Positions 7,678 to 13,063 of a stretch of 64,000 bases of DNA are shown here, piece after piece. The stretch covers positions 372,001 through 436,000 of the forward strand of contig NZ_FOXI01000001.1 in the NCBI RefSeq assembly GCF_900115675.1, in the 5' to 3' direction. The position numbers and the translations under genes were made by a program. Every line of letters starts with the position of its first letter. The first letter of the stretch is position 1. This DNA comes from Halolamina pelagica (GTDB lineage: Archaea; Halobacteriota; Halobacteria; Halobacteriales; Haloferacaceae). The notes below the pieces were generated by a model that did not search any database, was not told the DNA's origin, and was given only the letters and a program-made list of their open reading frames with translations.

Positions 7678-8416
7678 CCTGACGAAACGGTACGGCGACG
7701 TGCTCGCGCTCGACGGCGTGAGCCTCTCGATCGAGGCGGGCACGACCTACGGCCTGCTGGGCACCAACGGCGCCGGCAAGTCCACGCTGTTCAAACTGCT
7801 CGTCGGCCACCTCACCCCCGACTCGGGGACGGTGACCGTCGGCGGCCAGGACGTGACGGAGGCCGGCCACGAACTCCGCGAGGTGGTTGGCTACGTCCCC
7901 GAACACGCGGGGTTCCCCGCCGCGCTCACGGGCCGAGAGGTGCTGGGCTACCACGCCCGTTTGCGGGGAGTACCGAAAGCGGAGCGCCCCGACAGGGTCG
8001 CCGCCGCACTCGGCACCGTCGGCCTCGACGACGCCGCGGACCGCCGGGTCGGCGGCTACTCCAACGGGATGAACCGCCGGCTCGCGCTCGCGTCGGCGCT
8101 GCTCGACCGGCCGCGGTTGCTGCTGTTGGACGAACCCACTGCCGGCCTCGATCCGCTGGGCGTCGCGGAGTTCCACCGCATCCTCGACCGCCTCCGGGAG
8201 GAGTCGGATCTCACGGTCGTGATCACGACCCACGTGCTCGCGGAGGTCGAGGCGCTCTGTGAGGACGTGGCGGTGCTCCACGACGGCGACCTGCTGTTCG
8301 ACGGCGCCGTCGACGACCTGCAGGAGTTGGGCGACGACGACCTCGAAGCCGGGTTCGGGAGCCTGGTCGCGGAGGCGGGCGGGAGTCGCGGCGAAACCCT
8401 GGAGGTGGACCGATGA
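7655..8416 (+). CDS. nosF: NosF-type ABC transporter ATPase
   Basis: A 253-residue ATP-binding subunit. The Walker A motif is GTNGAGKST at about residues 36-44. The signature region is GGYSNGMNRRLALASAL, and Walker B is LLLLDEPTAGLD, with the switch histidine in TTHVLAEVE. The C-terminal 40 residues are acidic. It energises the membrane partner NosY, and the pair acts with NosD during copper-site assembly of NosZ. It overlaps nosD by 23 nt and nosY by 4 nt, so the three form one translational unit. Assignment as NosF rather than a general ABC ATPase rests on position in the nos operon. Confidence 0.93.
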   Translation: MHAIATTDLTKRYGDVLALDGVSLSIEAGTTYGLLGTNGAGKSTLFKLLVGHLTPDSGTVTVGGQDVTEAGHELREVVGYVPEHAGFPAALTGREVLGYHARLRGVPKAERPDRVAAALGTVGLDDAADRRVGGYSNGMNRRLALASALLDRPRLLLLDEPTAGLDPLGVAEFHRILDRLREESDLTVVITTHVLAEVEALCEDVAVLHDGDLLFDGAVDDLQELGDDDLEAGFGSLVAEAGGSRGETLEVDR

Positions 8417-9282
8417 CCGACGCGGAGCCGGACGGCGGCGTCGCCGAGGGGACCGCCCTCGGGCTGCCGAGCCTCGCCGCCGACGGCTCGCCGCTCGGCC
8501 AGGTCGCCACGATCGCGCGGCTGGAGTTCTCGCTCGCGGTCCGGAACCGCTGGGCGTTCGCGCTGACGGCGCTGTTCGCCTCGCTGTCGGTGCTCGTCGT
8601 CGCGCTGGGCGGGCAGGGCGGCGTCGTCCGCGCCGACGCGGTGGTGGTGAGCCTGGTCGAGCTCTCGGCGCTGCTGCTGCCGCTGGTCGCGCTGCTGTTC
8701 GGCTACGACGCCGTGGTCGGCAGCGACGAGTCGGGCTGGCTGGGCGTGCTGTTCGCGCTCCCGATCCCGCGGGGTCGCGTCGTCCTCGGCACCTACCTCG
8801 GCCGGCTCGCGGTGTTCTCTGGGGGCGTCGTCGCCGGCTTCGGCGTCGGCGGGCTCTGGCTCGCGATTCAGGGGCGGCTCACGACAGCGTACCTGGGGCT
8901 CGTGGGCGCGGCGGTGCTCGGCGGCGCCGCCTTCCTCGCGCTGTCGGTGCTGCTGTCGACGCTGGCCGCGGAGAAGACCCACGCCCTCGGCGGCGCGCTG
9001 CTGCTGTGGGTCTGGGTCGCGCTGGTCCACGATCTCGTCTCCGTCGGGCTGATCGCCGCCGACGTGGTCGGCCCGAACTGGCTCCCGGTGTTCGTGCTCG
9101 CGAATCCCGCGACCGCGTTCCGGGTGCTCGCGCTCCAGTCGGTGCCGACGGTCACTGGGGGGATGGCCGAGGTGCTGGTCGGGTCCGGGGTGACGACGCC
9201 GGTGCTCGTGGCGGCGCTGGTCGTGTGGAGCGCCGCGGGGGCGTGGCTGGCGAGTCGGCTGATCGCCCGGCGGAGCGTCTGA
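8413..9282 (+). CDS. nosY: NosY-type ABC transporter permease
   Basis: A 289-residue polytopic protein with about six membrane segments, starting near residue 35 after a soluble N-terminus. Hydrophobic blocks include ALTALFASLSVLVVAL, LSALLLPLVALLFGYDAVVG, and VLVAALVVWSAAGAWLAS. It is the membrane partner of NosF. The cytoplasmic loop after LLFGYDAVVGSDESGWLGVL is typical of ABC-2 type permeases. It overlaps nosF by 4 nt and ends the operon. The following 81 nt to the convergent gene at 9364 contain only a short T run near 9302-9305. Confidence 0.92.
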   Translation: MTDAEPDGGVAEGTALGLPSLAADGSPLGQVATIARLEFSLAVRNRWAFALTALFASLSVLVVALGGQGGVVRADAVVVSLVELSALLLPLVALLFGYDAVVGSDESGWLGVLFALPIPRGRVVLGTYLGRLAVFSGGVVAGFGVGGLWLAIQGRLTTAYLGLVGAAVLGGAAFLALSVLLSTLAAEKTHALGGALLLWVWVALVHDLVSVGLIAADVVGPNWLPVFVLANPATAFRVLALQSVPTVTGGMAEVLVGSGVTTPVLVAALVVWSAAGAWLASRLIARRSV

Positions 9283-9363
9283 GTTCCGCCGCCGGTTAGA
9301 GGTTTTGCGAGTGAGGGGAGGGTTGACTCGGGAGACGGCACGAACCGGTAGCTCCCGTGATCC

Positions 9364-9630
9364 CTACTCCACGTGCAACGAGTAGAGGATCACGGCGAAC
9401 CCGAGCGTCGTGAACGCGCTTTCGGCGACGAGCGCGAAGTCGGAGTTCACCGGGAGGAGTTGGTCGACGATTCCCGCGACCAGCGCGCCCAGCGTGACGG
9501 CGCCGAAGCCGACCGCGAGCGCCCGGAGCGCGGGCGAGCCGTTACGTCGGTAGGCCCGGTACGCGTAGAACGTGATCGAGCCGCCGAGGACGAGCGTGAG
9601 CGTCTTGAGCGCGACGACGGCGACGTTCAT
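9364..9630 (-). CDS. small haloarchaeal membrane protein (DUF7521-like)
   Basis: An 88-residue protein with three predicted membrane segments (about residues 3-22, 34-56, and 64-84). The charged loop after the first segment reads AYRAYRRNGSP. Proteins of this size and pattern are commonly encoded just after a winged-helix regulator in haloarchaea, and here the gene overlaps the regulator by 4 nt. That suggests a membrane sensor paired with its regulator, but no function has been shown. It is convergent with nosY and does not have the nos palindrome upstream. Confidence 0.8.
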   Translation of the reverse strand: MNVAVVALKTLTLVLGGSITFYAYRAYRRNGSPALRALAVGFGAVTLGALVAGIVDQLLPVNSDFALVAESAFTTLGFAVILYSLHVE

Positions 9631-10049
9631 GTCTCCGTGCGCACCTCCGACCAGAGCTTCGAGAGGCGCTGTTCGGGCGTCGACTCCGTGCGGTCGATCG
9701 ACAATTCGAGCGTCCCCTCCTCGGTCAGCGAGACGTTGATCTCCTCGAAGTCGGCGACGTAGCGCGTCGTGTGGCGGCCGTCCTCCCGGATCTCCGTGCG
9801 CTCCTCGACCAGCCCGGCGTCGCTGAGCATGTCCAGCTTCCGGTAGGTCGTCGACTGCGGGATCTCACACGCCTCACAGAGCTCCTTCGCGGCCATCGGA
9901 CGGTCGAGCCGTTCGAGGATGGCCCGGCAGTCCGAGTCCTCCAGCGCGTCGAACACCGTCTGCAGCGTCGGCGTCTCGGCGGCGAGCGGGTCACTCGTCA
10001 TCGTCTTTTCCTCGGCGGGTCGCGTCGTGTCGTGCATGTAACCAGTCAT
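9627..10049 (-). CDS. winged-helix transcriptional regulator, ArsR-like
   Basis: A 140-residue protein. Residues 25-90 form a winged helix: LQTVFDALEDSDCRAILERLD, then a helix-turn-helix with AAKELCEACEIPQSTTYRKLDMLSDAGLVEE, and a wing with IREDGRHTTRYV. The remaining residues form a strand-rich C-terminus. Starts are possible at 10049, 10037, and 10001. The last would be leaderless from a TTACAT element near 10034 and trims 16 residues without touching the domain. It overlaps the membrane-protein gene by 4 nt. Direct target and ligand are unknown; CEACEIPQ holds two cysteines that could sense redox state or metal, which is speculative. Confidence 0.82.
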   Translation of the reverse strand: MTGYMHDTTRPAEEKTMTSDPLAAETPTLQTVFDALEDSDCRAILERLDRPMAAKELCEACEIPQSTTYRKLDMLSDAGLVEERTEIREDGRHTTRYVADFEEINVSLTEEGTLELSIDRTESTPEQRLSKLWSEVRTET

Positions 10050-10141
10050 CTGTCTCGGGGCCGTCGGGTGATCGGCGCGGCGGTGCGGACGCCATCGGCG
10101 GCTATCGCGGCGGGTACGGCGGTCGCCTCGTTCCGGTCGAG

Positions 10142-10179
10142 CGACCCGCAGTTGCGTGGTCGGGAGCGACTGCGGGTCG
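10142..10179. repeat. perfect 11-bp inverted repeat in intergenic region
   Basis: CGACCCGCAGT at 10142-10152 pairs with ACTGCGGGTCG at 10169-10179 across a 16-nt loop. It lies in the roughly 300-nt gap between the divergent winged-helix gene and the third DUF2249 gene. The rest of that gap is G+C-rich sequence without an evident gene, plus the palindromes at 10264 and 10301. The element may be an operator, an RNA hairpin, or a terminator from an unseen transcript. Confidence 0.5.
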
Positions 10180-10263
10180 GCGTCGGTCGTGGAGAGAGAT
10201 GGTGTCGTTCACCCATGGCATCGATAGCTCATTCTACTGCCCTGGGACACCAGTCGGTGCTGC

Positions 10264-10275
10264 CGAACATGTTCG
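10264..10275. promoter_or_regulatory. palindrome CGAACATGTTCG, distal site
   Basis: Perfect palindrome, identical to the one at 2131-2142, placed 37 nt upstream of a second copy before the DUF2249 gene at 10352. Confidence 0.6.
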
Positions 10276-10300
10276 CACGCGGGCCTCCAGCACCCCGAGG

Positions 10301-10312
10301 CGAACACGTTCG
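10301..10312. promoter_or_regulatory. palindrome CGAACACGTTCG, proximal site of DUF2249 gene
   Basis: Perfect palindrome centred 45.5 nt before the ATG at 10352. The flank GGAGCAAC resembles GGCACAAC at 1526-1533. A weak TATA-like CTTTCT lies near 10320. Confidence 0.68.
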
Positions 10313-10351
10313 GAGCAACTTTCTGGGCCCGGCGCGTGCGAGGGAAAACAG

Positions 10352-10585
10352 ATGTCCGATACGACTCTCGACGTCCGCGACGTGCCGCCGTCGGACCGCC
10401 ACCCGAAGATCCACGACGCCTTCGCGGCGCTCGACAGCGGCGACGAACTGGTGATCGTCAACGACCACGAGCCCAAACCGCTGTTCTACGAGATGCAGGC
10501 CGAGGTCGAGGCGTTCGACGCCGACGGCTACGCGGTCGAACAGCGCGCCGACGACGAGTACGTGGCGCGGTTCCCCAAACAGTAG
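10352..10585 (+). CDS. DUF2249 domain protein
   Basis: A 77-residue protein consisting of one DUF2249 domain: TLDVRDVPPSDRHPKIHDAF, ELVIVNDHEPKPLFYEMQAEVEAF, and a last strand DEYVARFPK. The HEPKPLFYEM segment corresponds to FEPEPLYAVL in the copy at 1841-2056. The open frame extends to 10199, but the ATG at 10352 matches the domain boundary and the conserved spacing from the palindrome. It is followed after 88 nt by the histidine-rich membrane protein gene, which has its own palindrome, so the two may be co-regulated rather than strictly one operon. Confidence 0.85.
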   Translation: MSDTTLDVRDVPPSDRHPKIHDAFAALDSGDELVIVNDHEPKPLFYEMQAEVEAFDADGYAVEQRADDEYVARFPKQ

Positions 10586-10623
10586 CCGTCGAACCCCGCC
10601 CAGGCGCCCGGTCGGTCATGTCC

Positions 10624-10635
10624 CGAACGTGTTCG
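10624..10635. promoter_or_regulatory. palindrome CGAACGTGTTCG upstream of histidine-rich membrane protein gene
   Basis: Perfect palindrome centred 44.5 nt before the ATG at 10674. A GTG inside the palindrome (10629) opens a longer frame but is not a credible start. Confidence 0.68.
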
Positions 10636-10673
10636 GAGCCATCGGGAGGCGGCTGGAGCCCCTTCTCGAGGAC

Positions 10674-12032
10674 ATGAGCGCGATCCCGGGCGACGTGGAC
10701 CCCGACCGCCAGCCGCCGATGACGGTGCCGCTCCGGCACTTCCTCGTCGCGAGCGCGTTCCTCCCGCTGGGCGTGCTGGCCGGCGTCGCCGCCGTCGCCG
10801 ACTTCCGGCCGGGCCTGCTCTCGCTCGCACACGCCCACCTGCTGCTCGTGGGCTGGGTCTGTCTCACCATCGCCGGCGCGATGACCCAGTTCGTCCCCGT
10901 CTGGTCGGGCGTCGACCTCCACTCGACGCGGCTCGCCGCCCTCCAGCTTCCGCTGCTCGCCGGCGGCCTGCTCGGGTTCGCGGCCAGCCTGCTCCTGACG
11001 CGGCTCGCGCTCCTGCCCGTCTTCGGCGCGGCGATGCTGCTCGGCTTCTGGCTGTTCGTCTACAACGTCGGCCGGACGCTGGCCCGCGCGCGGCCGTTCG
11101 ACGTCACCGAGCGCCACTTCGCGCTCGCGCTCGGCTTCTTCGTGCTGGCGCCGCTGCTCGGCCTCGTGCTGGCGGTCGACTTCACGCACCCGCTACTGGC
11201 TGGGGGCCCAGTGACTCGCCCCGGCGTCGTCGCCGCCCACGCGACCCTCGCCGTCTTCGGCGCCGTGCTCACGACCGTCCTCGGCGCGCTCTACCAGCTG
11301 GGGACGATGTTCACCCAGACCGAGCTCCACGGCGTCGACGAGCCCCTCCGCCGGGTCGAGGAACTCGGCTTCCCGACGGGGGTCCTGTTGCTGGCTGGCG
11401 GGCGACTCGTCGGGTCGGCGTCGCTGGCCCGGGTCGGCGGCGCGCTCGTCGCGCTGGCGCTGCTTTCGTTCTCGATCGTGCTCGCGCGGCGGCTCTGGGG
11501 GACGGAAGTCGACCGGACGCCGATGCTCTCGCGGTACGCCGTCGTCGCGGCGGCGACGGCGCTGTGGGCCGCGCTCGCGCTGCCCGCGTGGCTCGCGGAT
11601 CCGCTCGCTCGCGCGAGCCTGCTGGGGGCTCCCGGGACGACCCACCTCCTCCTGCTCGGCGTCGTGGGGTTCGTCGTCCTCGGGACGGTTTATCACGTCG
11701 TCCCGTTCGTCGTCTGGGTCCACCGCTACAGCGACCGACTGGGGTACGAACCCGTGCCGATGGTCGACGACCTCTACGACGGCCGCGTCGCCGCGGCGGA
11801 CTTCTGGAGCCTCCTCGTCGGCGCTTCCCTGCTCGTCGCCGACGATCTGCTCGGGCTCCCGTCGGCCGCCTCTCCCGTCGGCGGCCTCCTCGCGCTCGTC
11901 GGGACGGTGCTGTTCGTCGCGAACGTCGTCGGCGTCGTCCGCGAGCACGCGCCCCAGTCCCTTCCCACGGTGCTGTTCGGCGACTGGGCGGCGGCGTCGG
12001 AGGCCGAACCCGGCCCCGTCGAGAGCGACTGA
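10674..12032 (+). CDS. polytopic membrane protein resembling heme-copper oxidase subunit I / NnrS
   Basis: A 452-residue protein with about 12 predicted membrane segments and histidines inside several of them: PLRHFLVASAFLPLG, LAHAHLLLVGWVC, VVAAHATLAVFGAV, THLLLLGVVGFVVLGTVYHVVPFVVWVHRY. This pattern recalls heme-binding membrane proteins of the cbb3 oxidase/NorB group and the NnrS family of nitric-oxide response proteins. It does not clearly carry the full six-histidine heme-copper set, so I do not call it an oxidase or NO reductase. The start at 10674 is set by the palindrome spacing and by the first real ATG. Regulation with the nos genes suggests a role in NO/N2O metabolism or heme sensing. 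Confidence 0.72.
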   Translation: MSAIPGDVDPDRQPPMTVPLRHFLVASAFLPLGVLAGVAAVADFRPGLLSLAHAHLLLVGWVCLTIAGAMTQFVPVWSGVDLHSTRLAALQLPLLAGGLLGFAASLLLTRLALLPVFGAAMLLGFWLFVYNVGRTLARARPFDVTERHFALALGFFVLAPLLGLVLAVDFTHPLLAGGPVTRPGVVAAHATLAVFGAVLTTVLGALYQLGTMFTQTELHGVDEPLRRVEELGFPTGVLLLAGGRLVGSASLARVGGALVALALLSFSIVLARRLWGTEVDRTPMLSRYAVVAAATALWAALALPAWLADPLARASLLGAPGTTHLLLLGVVGFVVLGTVYHVVPFVVWVHRYSDRLGYEPVPMVDDLYDGRVAAADFWSLLVGASLLVADDLLGLPSAASPVGGLLALVGTVLFVANVVGVVREHAPQSLPTVLFGDWAAASEAEPGPVESD

Positions 12033-12053
12033 GTCGTCGCCGCCCGCCCGACC

Positions 12054-12065
12054 GTTCGGGCGAAC
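12054..12065. promoter_or_regulatory. inverted-arm palindrome GTTCG-GG-CGAAC upstream of cupin gene
   Basis: The arms are the same pentamers as in the nos palindromes but in the opposite order. The centre is 37.5 nt before the cupin ATG at 12097, with a weak TATA-like CTTAGG between. It may be coincidental or a different site. Confidence 0.3.
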
Positions 12066-12096
12066 GCTTAGGGCCGAGCCGGTCGGAGTGCCGTCG

Positions 12097-12405
12097 ATGC
12101 CCGAGATCATCGCCATCGACGAGCTCGCCGAGGCACCACACGCCGAGGTGTTCGAGGAGCGACGACCACGGACCGTCCGCCTCGAACTCGACGCCGGCGA
12201 CGAGGTCCCGCCCCACACCCACCCCGGGACGAACGTCGTCCTCTACCTTCTCGACGGTCGCCTCGACCTCGCACTCGACGGCGAGACGCACGAACTCGAA
12301 CCCGGCGACGTCGCGCGATTCAGCGGGGAGCGGGAGATCTCGCCCCGTGCGGTCGAGGCGAGCACGGCGCTGATCGTGTTCGCGCCGACGACCGGGGGGT
12401 CGTAG
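12097..12405 (+). CDS. small cupin-domain protein
   Basis: A 102-residue single cupin. The metal-binding first motif is PPHTHPGTNVVLYLLDGRLDL, with two histidines in H-x-H form. The second motif is ELEPGDVARFSG. The N-terminus PEIIAIDELAEAPHAEVFEE is typical of haloarchaeal cupins of this size. No catalytic assignment can be made; small cupins may be dioxygenases, isomerases, or sensors. A GTG at 12088 would add three residues; the ATG at 12097 is preferred. It follows the membrane protein gene by 64 nt and converges with the gene ending at 12450. Confidence 0.85.
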   Translation: MPEIIAIDELAEAPHAEVFEERRPRTVRLELDAGDEVPPHTHPGTNVVLYLLDGRLDLALDGETHELEPGDVARFSGEREISPRAVEASTALIVFAPTTGGS

Positions 12406-12449
12406 CGACGGGGCCGCGGTCGCGGCGGCGAGTCCCGTCGACGCCCGGC

Positions 12450-12998
12450 TCAGAAGGGTGCGTCCGACGCGTCCGCGGCGCCGTCGTCCGCCTCGCCCGC
12501 CCCGTCCGGAACGGTTCCGGTCTCCCGGTACTCCTGTTCCAGCGAGCGCAACTGCTCGTTGACGGCGTCGCTCTCCTGGTGCATCGGCGCCGCACGGATC
12601 CGGACCAGATCGTAGTCGTGGCGGTCGCTGAGCCCGTTCCAGGCCCGGAACGCGCCGACGGTGAGGGTGTGGGTCTGCGGACAGAACGCCGTCGTCGGCG
12701 TGAACTCGGCGCGCAGCACGTTCCGCTCGCCGACCTCCTCGGCGTACCGGAAGCCCGCCCCGGGGTGTCGCGTGTCGAGGTTGAGGCGTGCCAGGTTGTA
12801 GCCGAAGGTCATGTCGTAGACGCCGCGCTCCTCGAACAGTTCGCGTGCGGTCCCGTGGACCGCGACGTGGGCGTCGTCGGTGAGGAGTTCGTGGCCGGCG
12901 AGGAACTCGCCGGGCTCGGGGAGGTGGTCCGGGACGAACTCGTCGTCATCGTCGAACGTCGCGTCGTCGTTGCCGCCGAAGGGGGAGAGTCCGGGCAT
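12450..12998 (-). CDS. MIP18/DUF59-like Fe-S assembly factor homologue
   Basis: A 182-residue protein. After an acidic N-terminal half, residues 105-170 read AEFTPTTAFCPQTHTLTVGAFRAWNGL, then a loop, APMHQESDAVNEQLRSLEQE. This lines up with the eukaryotic CIA2/MIP18 pattern FTPT-x2-HC, a following helix, and TPGTH-x4-AVN-x-QL, including the single conserved cysteine. MIP18/DUF59 proteins deliver Fe-S clusters to target proteins. The alignment is from memory and the N-terminal half is not recognised. The ATG at 12998 is chosen because a degenerate nos-type palindrome is centred 44.5 nt upstream, which ties the gene to the denitrification-linked set. It might support Fe-S targets needed under anaerobic conditions. 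Confidence 0.62.
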   Translation of the reverse strand: MPGLSPFGGNDDATFDDDDEFVPDHLPEPGEFLAGHELLTDDAHVAVHGTARELFEERGVYDMTFGYNLARLNLDTRHPGAGFRYAEEVGERNVLRAEFTPTTAFCPQTHTLTVGAFRAWNGLSDRHDYDLVRIRAAPMHQESDAVNEQLRSLEQEYRETGTVPDGAGEADDGAADASDAPF

Positions 12999-13036
12999 GA
13001 ACGAGCGTACGCGTTCTCGCTCCCTACCCGTGGCCC

Positions 13037-13048
13037 CGAACATCTGCG
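13037..13048. promoter_or_regulatory. degenerate palindrome CGAACATCTGCG upstream of MIP18-like gene
   Basis: One intact CGAAC arm and a decayed second arm, centred 44.5 nt before the minus-strand ATG at 12998. The spacing matches the other sites exactly. Confidence 0.45.
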
Positions 13049-13063
13049 GGTGGGGCGGTGTCC

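Noticed and set aside
12054-12065. GTTCG-GG-CGAAC before the cupin gene as a tenth regulon site
   Set aside because: The arms are in reverse order and the distance to the start is 37.5 nt, so I list it only as a low-confidence site.
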